From: Triplophysa rosa
Taxonomy: Eukaryota > Chordata > Actinopteri > Cypriniformes > Nemacheilidae
NCBI RefSeq assembly: GCF_024868665.1
Contig: NC_079891.1
Coordinates: 22,320,946 to 22,384,945, forward strand
DNA: 64,000 nt
Direction: 5' to 3'
Shown here piece after piece: positions 39,467-49,823 of the stretch. Position numbers and translations under genes: made by a program. The notes under the pieces were generated by a model. It had not been told where the DNA came from. It worked only from the letters and a program-made list of their open reading frames with translations, and ran no database searches. Position 1 is the first letter of the stretch; each line of letters starts with the position of its first letter.

Positions 39467-40617
39467 AAAGGCGCAGTTCTTGAAAATCAGCGGCCACTAG
39501 CGTTGTATTATAGTTTTGCAACGAATCTCTGAGTCATTTGCTCACCCCTCCCATTCAAAGTACTACGGTGGCCGCAACAGTAAAAAAAGATGTTGTCTAC
39601 TGAGACAGTGGATAGCAGTGATACAAGCAACAATGTTTCTTTACAAAGGTAAGGAAATATATTAACGTAATTAATAATTTAACATGTATTCTACTGCGAA
39701 ATTTACTGTTACAATTCTATAATTAGATATATTTCTTGCGTGCTATCTAGTACACGCTGAGAGTAGTGAAGTAACTAAAGTTAGCTAATTGTAAATAGCA
39801 ATGCTGTTCAAAGCGTTTGATATGACAGCGACATAGGCAGTTAGGTGTAAGTTAGTAGACGTTTGTCTCCCCCTTTGTAAAGTCAGGAACAACCGGAGTA
39901 CGTACCGCAGGGACGGAAAAACATTATTATTCGGAGGTTATATAGCCATTTGTATAAAATGCTAACTTTACCGTTTCAACAAAACAGTTGTTTGGTAAAC
40001 ATTGAAAAAGTGGAAACATTGAAAATGTTGAATTATCTTACCAGTCTAGCAGAAAACAGGCAACCTTCCATCTGGTAATAGATACACCGATGTTTATCCT
40101 GGATTTCTGCCGCCGTTTGTCTCTAATTCGTCTGGCAGCATCACGTTTGCGCTTCTTTGACGACGGAGATTCACGCTCTGTCGGCTCTTGTGCACAATAC
40201 GCATGGTCCTCCATTTTATCAAAACGTCTAAGACAGAACAATCAATTGCTTCAGCTAGACGACGACTACTCCTCCTTCTCTCCGTACTACGACTTACTAC
40301 TTTGTGCATCTTCAACTCAGTGATGACGCAAGCTGCGTCTAAAAACACACACGAAGAAGACCAACATATATGAAACGCGCTCTGTAGAGCTGTTTGTCCG
40401 TTAGAGCTTACTGTACAAAACATGGCTGCGCAACATAACAAAATCCATGTAGATAGGCCCGCTCCCTATGTAGATACAACTGGTTTATTCTAAGGTAATA
40501 AAAACATAACTTTTCATTACGTAAGGTTTTTATACACATCTAAAGACACAGTTTTGTATGTTATATTGCATTTCTGTTAATAGATCATACAAAACATCCC
40601 GCATTGTACCTTTAAGA
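39467..40617. mobile_element. ~1.15-kb non-autonomous DNA element
   Basis: It begins TTAAAGGCGCAGTTCTTG and ends GCATTGTACCTTTAA, short imperfect inverted termini. The right 240 bp (from about 40373) match the smaller copies at 49824-50078 (opposite orientation) and 52410-52758, sharing GGTAATAAAAACATAAC. The interior carries a minus-strand coding fragment at 40038-40214. Confidence 0.65.
40038..40214 (-). pseudogene. Basic nuclear-type protein fragment within the DNA element
   Basis: From ATG at 40212-40214 the frame gives about 58 residues. They include a strongly basic segment SSKKRKRDAARRIRDKRRQK, then SRINIG and, after a few residues, ACFLLDW. It then meets a GGTAAGA sequence that looks like a splice donor. 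I recall multi-copy fish proteins with the same basic segment, RINIG and FLLD motifs at their N-terminus. The stretch between RINIG and FLLD looks shortened. The family has no function known to me. Confidence 0.5.
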
Positions 40618-40930
40618 GTTTAGAAAAAGTTGTCCTTAAACCACAACCTTTCGGAGAAAAACCTGATTCTTAAAGACTAAGCTGCCACTGCATAAAAACT
40701 TAATGAGATTAACGTCTTAAAGTTGATCTGCAATGGGAAAACTGGTTGATTTAATGCATAATCTAATGCAACACCTGGAATGTGTTCAAAATAGGCTTGT
40801 GATTTTAAACTAAACTTATAGACTGGACTATTCTGTTGCAGCTCTATAGATCTCTAATCATCGTTCCCTATTAATGTATCAGCCGATATATGTTCCTACA
40901 CTGTAAAGTTCCTATACTGTAAAGGTTCAT

Positions 40931-40933
<3 letters not shown>

Positions 40934-40969
<36 letters not shown>
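40934..40969. repeat. (AT)n microsatellite
   Basis: About 35 bp of alternating AT. Confidence 0.95.
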
Positions 40970-40973
<4 letters not shown>

Positions 40974-42068
40974 TAAAGGAACTAAAGCACGTGCGCACCC
41001 ATTGCCAACAAAACACAGACATACAGTATGACTCAGTTTCACCTATCGCGTACTGTTCATGTACGGCATTCTTTTAGCGCTGGGACCGCTCTATCAGTTT
41101 CAAACGATCTCCAAATCCATCGTTATATCCACCGTTTATATAACATTCCTCACCGAAATGCAGTGAACAAACAAACACAGCTGAACTTCGCAAATGCAGT
41201 GCTCTCTCTCTCTCTTGCTCCAGCTGGTTGGCGTGTACGCATGCTCCTTCTCCCGCTCTCCTTGGTTGACACATGGGCATGCTCTTTCTTCTCGCTTTGA
41301 TGGGTTAACGCGTGTGCGTGCTTTTCCGGGAGAGTAGTCCGTTAAGGGACTAAGAAAAGTTGTTTCGAAACTGATTTTCATGTTCAAAAAAAACTTTCCG
41401 AAACCTATATGAATGCTGGGGGAGTGTATCGATCACAGAAATACTACATCATACGTCCAACTCATTTTCTGACAAGTTGATCAGGTCAAGCATGAGAAGA
41501 CAGCATGTTTAACATTGTAAAGAAGTCAGACTGCTTGAAACACCATTGCACATCCCCTTTAAACCGCCGTTAATGGGCACTTTTTATTTACATCACACAT
41601 TTAGGCAAAACTTTTATAATATCTATACTCACCTGTTTTCTTACCACTTGTGTGTTAATATATTGTTGAAATACTAACCGATCGTCTGCCTGGTTCTGTT
41701 ACACAGTCTCACAGAATCTCTGAGATCATATTTTAATAATTTGCAGAAATCAAACCACTGTCTGGAAAGCGTCAGTGTATATCAGCATTTGTTGCTGTTT
41801 GCCTCTATGGTATCTGATAGAATGTTTGGACCTGGAAATGGTATGACCATCCATTAATGTATGTGCTAATTCGCTAATTCGGTTACCCACGGTATCAAGA
41901 ACCACTAGATGTTTTTACAGTAATCACATGTTAAATTTATTTGAGATGGAAATGATAAGATTCATAGTCCTTTAAATATATGCTCTAAAGTTTTGGAATG
42001 GATGCAACATGTATTTCGACCACACTAGTGTGCTTAGCTTTTAGAAACAAAGTTTTTCCGTGTTACTA

Positions 42069-42328
42069 CCCAGCTATCACATGTACTTTTGTAAGATGTC
42101 TGTTAAAGATCAGGAGATCTGGAAAACATCTGCTAAACATCTTAGAGAAGTTTTTCATCCATTCTAAATTATAAATATCTTACAGATGTCTTCTAGATGT
42201 CTATGACATCTGATAGCAGACGTCTCCGAGGCGTATTGCAGATGAGCAAACTATGTATTGCAGATGTCTTGCAGTTGTAAATGCAGACGTCAAATAGACG
42301 TCTGCCAGATGTATGTGTGCTATCAGGG
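42069..42328. mobile_element. ~260-bp MITE with GCTATCA ends and AGATGTCT repeats
   Basis: The left end CCCAGCTATCACATGTAC pairs imperfectly with the right end GTATGTGTGCTATCAGGG. The interior is a chain of diverged CAGATGTCTT/AGACGTCT words. No frame is present. Confidence 0.6.
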
Positions 42329-43659
42329 ATAGATAGTTTTAATCAAATATGTCATTAATAATATGAATGATTTTACACTTTCCTTCTTTAAATTCTCAAA
42401 TGCCACACGTTTAAGAGAAAGAGAGAGAAGAATGAGACAAAGGTGTCATCACACTGTTTAGCTATATGAATGTGTCTGTGAATGGATGAGACCAGTGACA
42501 GGGTTGATATCCATGCATTTAAATGTGTACCTCACTCATTTTAATCATTGTAGTGTGTGTAGGAGTTTTGTGTATGACTGTGTGTGTGAGAAAGACGGAA
42601 GGAGGGCTTGTGATCATTCCCGCCCTCCCTGCATATGCCAAGTTTCCTGATTGGGTGCTATTTCCATGGCTACAGCAGGAGAAGGAGGGGTGGGGTGTGG
42701 GGTTCAAGCTTGTTGCTGCAGTAAGAAAGGTTCATAAACCGCTGGAACAATTAGAGAAAGACAGACAGACAATAGATAAATAGACTTTTAGAAAAGTATA
42801 TATTGTTAAGATTAGCGATAGCGGTCTTTTGACAACTTCTATAAAGTAAACTGTTTTCATGAAGGCAGATATATGTTTAATATTTGGTTATACTGTGTCT
42901 CTGAACTGTGTTCAGTTTCATTTAACAGTGATTTAACAGACCAACCAATGTGTGAATTTGCAGGAAATTTATTTCAAGGGCAGATCTCCTGTAATGTCTT
43001 GATGTTCTTGCACAAGGACACAACAGTGATTGAATCAGTACAACATCAGCAATATGTTTAAATGCTATTGTTGTGAAATGCACTAGTCAAGTCAATTCTC
43101 TAAAAAAGTCAAATGAAAATAAAAATGGAATTTTTCTTCAGTCATCACAAAAGCGTGGTGTTATTTTTGATGGTAAATGCAAGTGATATTGAGATTCTCA
43201 GTTCAGACACCTGGTGACATTAGAGACTATGATAATGTGAAGGACTGACTCATAAAGCATTACGTATGTCCCTCTCAGACAGTCTGTCAGGTTGAAGTTT
43301 AGTAATAAGTAATAATTCTAATAACAGCTCTGATTGTTTCATACAGACCATGTGCTCTAAATGTTTCCTCTCACATGTTTGCAAAGCGCGAAAGAGAAAG
43401 AGGTCTATACAGGTGAATCTTAGTGTTGTTACCACACACACACACACACCCTCTTTTAGATCTAGTTTCAGCATGTCACTGGAACAAGTTTTTTCACTCC
43501 TAGCTTCCTCAATCTTACTAACCCATGTGGTATTTGACTTTACAAAGTGTAAAGAAAATAAAGAAGAAAGCATCTGCACTAAACATTGAAGTGTATTTTT
43601 AGTTATCGTTTTGTTGCATGTTTTAAGGGTAAGACTTATAAAAAATTCTTGAAAAAATG
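42329..43659. other. Non-coding stretch
   Basis: Only chance frames and a short CA run near 43436-43449 occur up to the LTR element. Confidence 0.5.
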
Positions 43660-44086
43660 TGTCATGGCTCTGCCTCTATTAGTCATGTTTTTCTTGGTCC
43701 TGTGGCAGAGCCATGACAAGGCCTTTGGTTATGTGTGGAGAGAAACATATTATTGTCCTTTTGACAATAATATGCGTTCTCTCCAGTGTCTTGTCATTGG
43801 CCCCGCCCCTCACGTCTCATGTATTGCTTTCCTCCCGTGTCTAATGTTCCCCACCTGCCCTCGTTAATTATCTTTCGTTTGTCTTCCCTATAAGATGTCC
43901 TCATGTTTCATTGTCTTGTGCTCGTGTATTACGTTCGGTCCGGGTTCTGTATGTTTACATTGAGTGTTCAGATGTCTTCCGTGTTGCCTGTGCCTCTTGT
44001 TGCCGTTTCCCCTTGTCACATTTGTCTTGTTAACCGACTTGTTGCCGCCTTCCTGCATTTGGGTTCTTCCCTCACCACCCGTGACA
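43660..44086 (+). repeat. 5' LTR
   Basis: The first 59 bp form a hairpin with perfect 15-bp arms (TGTCATGGCTCTGCC and its complement at 43704-43718). A second hairpin lies at 43738-43783, with a perfect 12-bp core CATATTATTGTC around a 5-nt loop. GGCCCCGCCCC at about 43799 is a GC-box-like site, upstream of a CTATAAG TATA box. No AATAAA is seen. Confidence 0.95.
43888..43930 (+). promoter_or_regulatory. LTR TATA box and predicted mRNA 5' end
   Basis: CTATAAG at 43888-43894 is followed, 31 nt after the first T of TATAA, by GCTCGTGTATT at 43920-43930. A normal TATA-to-start distance would begin the RNA at or within a few bases of this 11-mer. The same spacing holds in the 3' LTR (45284 and 45316) and in the solo LTR at 62795-63316. 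Confidence 0.7.
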
Positions 44087-44087
44087 G

Positions 44088-44098
44088 AATACACGAGC
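44088..44098 (+). other. Primer-binding site complementary to the element's own mRNA 5' end
   Basis: AATACACGAGC begins one base inside the 5' LTR boundary. It is the exact reverse complement of GCTCGTGTATT at 43920-43930. Tf1 and vertebrate sushi-group elements are known to prime reverse transcription with the first ~11 nt of their own mRNA rather than a tRNA. Length, position and partner all fit. No tRNA-type site is apparent. Confidence 0.75.
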
Positions 44099-44121
44099 CC
44101 ATTCAGAACCCAGCGGGCAGC

Positions 44122-45078
44122 ATGGAGTCGGACGAGGCGTACAGGAGCCGCCAGGCTCACGTCCTGTTCGGTTTCCGCCAGAGGGGGACCCCCGTGAAAG
44201 ACTTCGCCATGGACTTCCTGTCCACCGCGCGCTACTCGGGGTTCACCGAGGCAGAGTTGAAGGTAATATTCAACAGCTGCCTCGATGAACCGTTCGAGCC
44301 AGCAGAGATGCGCCGGTTGAGACCCCTGGGCTTCGTGGACCAGGTCCAACTCGCAATGAATCGTGAGGAACCCAGGGGAATGTCCATGGCGGAGCCTCTC
44401 ACGGGGCTGGCGGCTATCCCCGAGGATGGCCCCTTGCGGATCGGGGTTGTGGGCGTCGCCACACCGTCCTCTCCGCCACCAGCGAGCCTCGGCGGGAAGC
44501 GGGGGAGACGTGAGTCCTGGGGCTCCACGTCTGAAGAGTCCCAGCCGGAGCCAGCCGCACCCTTGGCCTCTTTCCTTCAGCCGACCTCCAGGCGGGAGGC
44601 TCGGCTGAAGAGAAAGAGGCAGCGGCGGGCAGCGCGGACTTCCCTCCCTGCCAGAGCAGCAGCCGGCGTCCCAGCCGGTGCATCAGCCGGTGTCCAGTCC
44701 GGCGTCCAGTCCGGTGATCCAGCCGGCATCCAGTCGGTGATCCAGCCGGCGTCCAGTCTGGTGGTCCAACCGGCGTCCAGTCCGTTGATCCAGTCGATGT
44801 CCAGTCCAGGGTCCAGTTCGGTGCAGCCGGCATCCAGTCCGGTGCAGCCGGTATCCAGTCCGGTGCAGCCGGCGTCCAGTCCGGTGTCCAGTCCAGTTTC
44901 CAGTCCGGTGCAGCCGGTGTCCAGTCCAGTGATCCAGCCGGCGATCCAGCCGGCGATCCAGCCGGCGATCCAGCCGGCGGTCCAGCCGGCGTCCCAGCCG
45001 GCGATCCAGCCGGCGTCAATCCTTGTCCAGCCGGTCCTCTGTCCTCGGTCCAGCTTGTCATGGCTCTGCCTCTATTAG
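44122..45078 (+). CDS. Gag-like protein of the gag-only retrotransposon
   Basis: The frame has 318 codons from the first ATG after the primer-binding site (GGCAGCATGGAG). Residues 10-83 look like the C-terminal half of a Ty3/Gypsy capsid (FRQRGTPVKDFAMDFLSTAR, then LDEPFEPAEMRRLRPLGFVD). They share the Q[KR]G..V.D[YF]A pattern with the Gag fragment at 28651-29269. Residues 157-172 are very basic (RREARLKRKRQRRAAR), suggesting nucleic-acid binding or nuclear entry, and no CCHC knuckle is present. From about residue 180 the protein is a Gln-Pro-Ala-Ser repeat made by the DNA tandem array. The frame runs into the 3' LTR and stops at TAG 45076-45078. It is intact with no stop or shift, unusual for a passenger element. 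Its role is inferred to be capsid formation or RNA packaging. Confidence 0.8.
   Translation: MESDEAYRSRQAHVLFGFRQRGTPVKDFAMDFLSTARYSGFTEAELKVIFNSCLDEPFEPAEMRRLRPLGFVDQVQLAMNREEPRGMSMAEPLTGLAAIPEDGPLRIGVVGVATPSSPPPASLGGKRGRRESWGSTSEESQPEPAAPLASFLQPTSRREARLKRKRQRRAARTSLPARAAAGVPAGASAGVQSGVQSGDPAGIQSVIQPASSLVVQPASSPLIQSMSSPGSSSVQPASSPVQPVSSPVQPASSPVSSPVSSPVQPVSSPVIQPAIQPAIQPAIQPAVQPASQPAIQPASILVQPVLCPRSSLSWLCLY
44670..45040 (+). repeat. In-frame tandem array of CAGCCGG words
   Basis: Diverged 12- to 15-bp units such as ATCCAGCCGGC and GTCCAGTCCGGT are repeated about 25 times. All lengths keep the frame, so the protein gains or loses QPA and SSPV blocks. A related array occurs at 52783-53085 in the same position, next to a 3' LTR. 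Confidence 0.9.
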
Positions 45079-45482
45079 TCATGTTTTTCTTGGTCCTGTG
45101 GCAGAGCCATGACAAGGCCTTTGGTTATGTGTGGAGAGAAACATATTATTGTCCTTTTGACAATAATATGTGTTCTCTCCAGTGTCTTGTCATTGGCCCC
45201 GCCCCTCTCGTCTCATGTATTGCTTTCCTCCCGTGTCTAATGTTCCCCACCTGCCCTCATTAATTATCCTTCGTTTGTCTTCCCTATAAGATGTCCTCAT
45301 GTTTCATTGTCTTGTGCTCGTGTATTACGTTCGGTCCGTGTTCTGTATGTTTACATTGAGTGTTCAGATGTCTTCCGTGTTGCCTGTTCCTCTTGTTGCC
45401 GTTTCCCCTTGTCACATTTGTCTTGTTAACCTTTTTTTTGCCTCCTTCCTGCATTTGGGTTCTTCCTTCACCACCCGTGACA
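45056..45482 (+). repeat. 3' LTR
   Basis: Same length and structure as the 5' LTR, with hairpin arms at 45056-45070 and 45100-45114. Differences cluster near the end: CCGACTTGTTGCCGCC in the 5' LTR corresponds to CCTTTTTTTTGCCTCC here. Confidence 0.95.
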
Positions 45483-45487
45483 AAATG

Positions 45488-47586
45488 TACCTGTCATACA
45501 TCTTGGCAAAACAAAAATGAGTTCTGGGTCCTGTCAACAAGAACCCTTTCTGACCATTGTGTTTCTTTTCACTCCTTTTTTGTGCTGTACTTATTCAATA
45601 TGGACAATATATTTCTTAAACAAAGTACTTGACTACAACCAATAGATAATGAAAAAACATTATACAGGCATACATTCAATTAAAAGGACATTGCAGTTCT
45701 AGCATTGGGCTATTTGTAACTACAGTATTTATTTATTTGAAATCTTGCCTGCTTTTTTATGATATTGCACACATACAGAGAGTGTTTTTGTGATCAGGAT
45801 TTGGAAATGATTGACGTTTGGTCACCGGTTTCTAGCGTTTGTCTCAACTGTCTTTCTTGGTCTGATATCTCCTGGAATTCCACGACAACAGGTATTCCAG
45901 AGAGATGCACTGATACATTCTGAACATGAGGTTTTCTAAAAGTTAAAGGAACGTGTGGGAAACCAGTTGTGGTGATTCTCCTTAAGGAATTTTTAAATGG
46001 TCCATCTGCTTCATAAAAGAACTCCCAAAATAGATGCATTAACATTTTTAAAGCTGACCTATATAAGTTGCTCAAAAACACACATGACAATATTTTTAAG
46101 ATAACAGTTTTTAAGATAACAGTTTGTGTGCACAAGATCTTGTAATTTGAATATATATTTTTGAATATATATTTATCACAGTTTCTCTTATATCGGCGCC
46201 TTTATTTGAAAACAGATGCACATTATACATGCGCACAGACATTCATGCATGCACACACGTCTAGTCTCACGCTTTATGCGACCCAGTTTCTGGAGTCTGC
46301 CCAGTAGCACGCTTCACCTGACTTGTTCCCAGTTCCACAGCAATGTCACAAATTCTCATCTCAAGGCTACAGAAGCAGACAGGTTATGGTACCTGAGAGA
46401 GAACTTCCGAAAAATGAGAAAAAAAGTGTCAAGGAATACCACAAGGGAAGGTGTGAAAGAGAAAAAGTCAGAATAGAGGACAATGTTTGTGTGTGTATGT
46501 CTGTGAGAGACGACGGAATGGAAGAACTGAAGGGGAGGGCATAACGGATGACAAACAAATCCAGACATGCTTCCCCCTCCTCTCCTAGTCCACAGACAGG
46601 CTGATTTGCATAAAGGTCCGCAGGGCTTTTGAGTGACAGGGCTCCAGACTGCACTACGCTGCTCCTTTCACTTTAAGTGGGCCGGTGCGGGGCACTGGGG
46701 GGAGGAGTCAGCATGGACAAAGGCCCTCCCTCTCTCCGCCCCAACCCTTGCTCTCTAATTGAGATATATACTAACTCCATCCTATATGGCGTGCTGGAGA
46801 GGTGAAAAAAGAAAGAGTGAGGAAGAGAATGAGAGTTGGGGGGGGTGGAGGTTGTGGAGGGAAGAGAAACTCACAAGGAAGTGATTTGTGGTCGTGATGA
46901 CACCTTGTGTGTCGCTGGTGCCTGTACATTGCTGCAGCACAAAAATACTCCACAGCAATGCTGCCTGGCTGTGTTCAGATGGGAAAAGCACAGGAACATC
47001 TGACTATTCATCATGTTTTGTCGTTGTGTGTCCGGAAATCATTCAGATTAAACAGACATACCTTTATCATTAATTCAGGACGCATTTGGATTCAGATCAA
47101 TTTTCTCACTACTACATTGATATCATAATATCTGTTAAGGGTAAGCATGTAAAGTGTCACATTGCACAATTATGTCTTTGCAAAATCTCTGACAGCCAAT
47201 AATGGGTCATAATCCATGTCTTTTGAAAACAGAGACAGATATTTCGGTAAACTATAATGAATTTATAGAGGTCGGAGTTATTTTCTACATTATTTTTCAT
47301 AAAAACTTAAAGCTATTTTTTAACAAAATATGTTTTAATGTATAACACGCATCATTATGTTAAGTGGGAAATGACATTAACAGACAGTGAAAAACTGCAA
47401 CCTCTTTAATTTTTGTCTGTATCAATTGTTGCTAACATGAAAAACTACTGTAAAAATGTTGATGTCTTAAATTGTTAAGTATTACCAAATTGGCTGTGCA
47501 GATAATTTTAATTTACTTTTTCCAATATTGACCAGTAACGAATTGCTATACGTTAAAATTGAATTATTAAAAATTATTTTAATGCT
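45488..47586. other. Non-coding stretch
   Basis: No gene or repeat family is recognised. A GC-richer purine/pyrimidine patch lies at 46675-46860 (GGGCCGGTGCGGGGCACTGG). It could be a conserved regulatory block, but nothing in the sequence proves it. Confidence 0.4.
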
Positions 47587-47980
47587 TTAAAAGGATCAGT
47601 CCACCCAAAAAAGAAAACGCTGCCTTCATTTACTCTCCCTAGTTGTTCCAAATCAGTTTACATTTCTTTGTTCGTATGAACACAGAGAAAGATATTTGGA
47701 AAAATGCTTGCAACCAAACCGTCCTTGGCCACCATTGACTCCCATAAATTGCTTTATAAATTTCTTTGTTCTGCTTAACACAAAAGAAGATATTTTAAAG
47801 AATGTAGGATATCAAACAGTTCTGGATCACTTTTGACTACTATTGTGCAAGGGTGGCCAATAATGGTTTGGTTACAAGCATTCTTCCAAATACCTCTCTC
47901 TGTTTTTATCAGAACATTTTTTTTCACAAATTTGGAACAACTCAAGGGTGAGTAAATTATTTTTTTTCTGTCCCTTTAAA
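47587..47980. mobile_element. MITE of the TTAAAGGGATAGTTCA family, complete but diverged
   Basis: It starts TTAAAAGGATCAGTCCACCC and ends CTGTCCCTTTAAAG. It includes ACACAGAGAAAGATATTTGG and ACACAAAAGAAGATATTTTA, facing segments shared with the other copies. Confidence 0.75.
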
Positions 47981-48469
47981 GTAAAAACATATTGCCATTA
48001 CTTATTGATCACATTATCAAGGGTACTACAGTATGAACAAATTTAATCTGGAATTTGTTAAGAAAGTTTCAAGTATTTAGTTAAATAAACACTAAACATA
48101 AACACCCACAATACATGCTAAAAACAAAATCACATCTTTAATGTAGTTATGCTGAATATTATTTTTAATATAAACTTTGGTGGTCATTCATTTGATATAA
48201 AACGAATAACTATAGTGTCCTTTAGGATATTGATTTTTAATATTTATTTTGTTTTAGGGCTTTTGCCTTTATTTTTGTATACGAGAGTTTAGAGTAGATA
48301 ATGGGTGAGAGAGAGAGCATGGGATCAGGATAAGAGTCTGGTAACACTCGAACCTTGAGCCAACAGCTCTTATGTTTCCAGTGCATGTGCACAGCCCACT
48401 ACACATACACTACACTGACAAACTCTTTTTTTTTCCGGTTATTTATAATGCCACTAAAACCCTCTTCCG

Positions 48470-48825
48470 AATGAAAAATAATCATAATTTATTAATTGTC
48501 ATGTTATTCCAAACTTTAACTTGACATGACTTTTTATGTTGGACAACTTAATGTCAACAACTGTAATGGTCCCTTAATCGATATTTTCAACAAACAACAA
48601 CCTAAATTTCGGTCTGTTCCGCACTATCCATATGGACCACTTTTATGTATACTTTATTGGTGCTTTTTGTCATTTTGGACCTTCACATCCCCAGTCCTCT
48701 TTCACTTCACACATTTTTTTAAAACTCTTTTTTTGTTCCAAAAAAGAAAATAGTTTGAAGTGTAAGACATCGTGAGGCTGAGTAAATAATGGCAGCATTT
48801 TTATTTTGGGTGTGCTATTCCGTTC
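48470..48825 (-). mobile_element. Diverged MITE related to the same family
   Basis: It begins near GAATGAAAAATAATCATAAT, then GTCATGTTATTCCAAAC, and ends with TGAGTAAATAATGGCAGCAT and TTTTGGGTGTGCTATTCC. The order mirrors the family's internal layout. Boundaries are approximate. Confidence 0.5.
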
Positions 48826-49823
48826 CACTTTTTTATGCTAGCATGCTTGTATATTCTTTTATAAAGCATATTGTGTTGCAGTTCTGCGTTATATAAAATG
48901 AGTTTATGAATTGCTACCCAAAGCCTCAGGCACATCTTGGAGCAGCTATTAAAGGTGTGTGGAATAGCCGTCACATATTGAGTGGGATTTCATTAAGAGT
49001 GCCTGATACCTTAAGAACCCTTCTAGCTAGTTAAGGTGATGAACTTCAGTCACTAAGCAACACAATTGCCAACACAACACGTGTAACTTGTCCACATAAT
49101 TTTCTGCAAATTAGACTTACAATGCGAATTTCCTCTGGGATGTGTACAGATTATAATCACATTTGGACTGCAGCCAACACCATATTCCATTTTTTTCCTA
49201 AACGTTTCTATCAATCTCTGTATGAAAATGTCAAACAGATGGCGTCACTTGCACTGCAAGGGGTTCTATATGCTTATAAGTGACATATAAATGTGAGCAT
49301 AGTCAAAATAATGGGACGGGTTTAATGTGTGTGTGAAACTACTAGAATTGCTGCAACCAGCAGGCCATTAGTTGAAGTGCAACAACAAATGGTGCCACTC
49401 ATTCCATGTAAACCCCGCCCCCTTTTATCACCACAAACTGTTGTCTTTGGCCTCAATGCTATTTCAATTGACAAATGTTTTGCAGCTGTAAGCTCTCATC
49501 ATCCAAAAACATAAAAAAGACGTTTTTCTTCAAATGAAAAGTAAGCACAGTATGTGATAATATGTTGAAACACTTTATGTATGAAACTAAGCTCTCAGCT
49601 AAATTTGTTCATGTTCGGTGAAAGAATGAGTGAGAGTGGCACAGAGAATAGGTTAAGGAAAGACGGTGGAACAGAACAGATTATCAGAAAATGTTCTAAA
49701 GCAACCCCATCTATGACAATGCACTGGGACGTGAAGTGTTTCTAATAGCCTGAGAGGAGTCATCCTTGACTTGCATATCTCGCTGAATAGAAACTGTCCT
49801 GTCTTTTTGATCCAGGGAACATC

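Larger units (their letters stand above)
43660..45482 (+). mobile_element. Complete gag-only LTR retrotransposon, self-priming (Tf1/sushi-like)
   Basis: Two 427-bp direct repeats (43660-44086 and 45056-45482) flank a 969-bp interior. The 5-bp target duplication AAATG is perfect (43655-43659 and 45483-45487). Both LTRs start TGTCATGG and end CGTGACA, and differ at about 12 sites by eye. The interior encodes only a Gag-like protein. There is no protease, reverse transcriptase or integrase, so it must have moved with enzymes from a relative. The sequence just inside the 5' LTR is complementary to the predicted mRNA start. No purine-rich tract precedes the 3' LTR, which is odd for an element that inserted properly. 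Boundaries are secure; the self-priming reading is inference. Confidence 0.93.

Noticed and set aside
44414..45115. 233-codon minus-strand frame opposite the Gag-like gene
   Set aside because: It is the antisense shadow of the repeat tail and basic region, with Pro/Ala/Gly/Asp/Trp repeats; no family resemblance.
48340..48415. Minus-strand tRNA-like segment with GGTTCGAGTG
   Set aside because: Only a B-box-like phrase is present; no cloverleaf or A box can be drawn, so neither a tRNA nor a clear SINE can be called.
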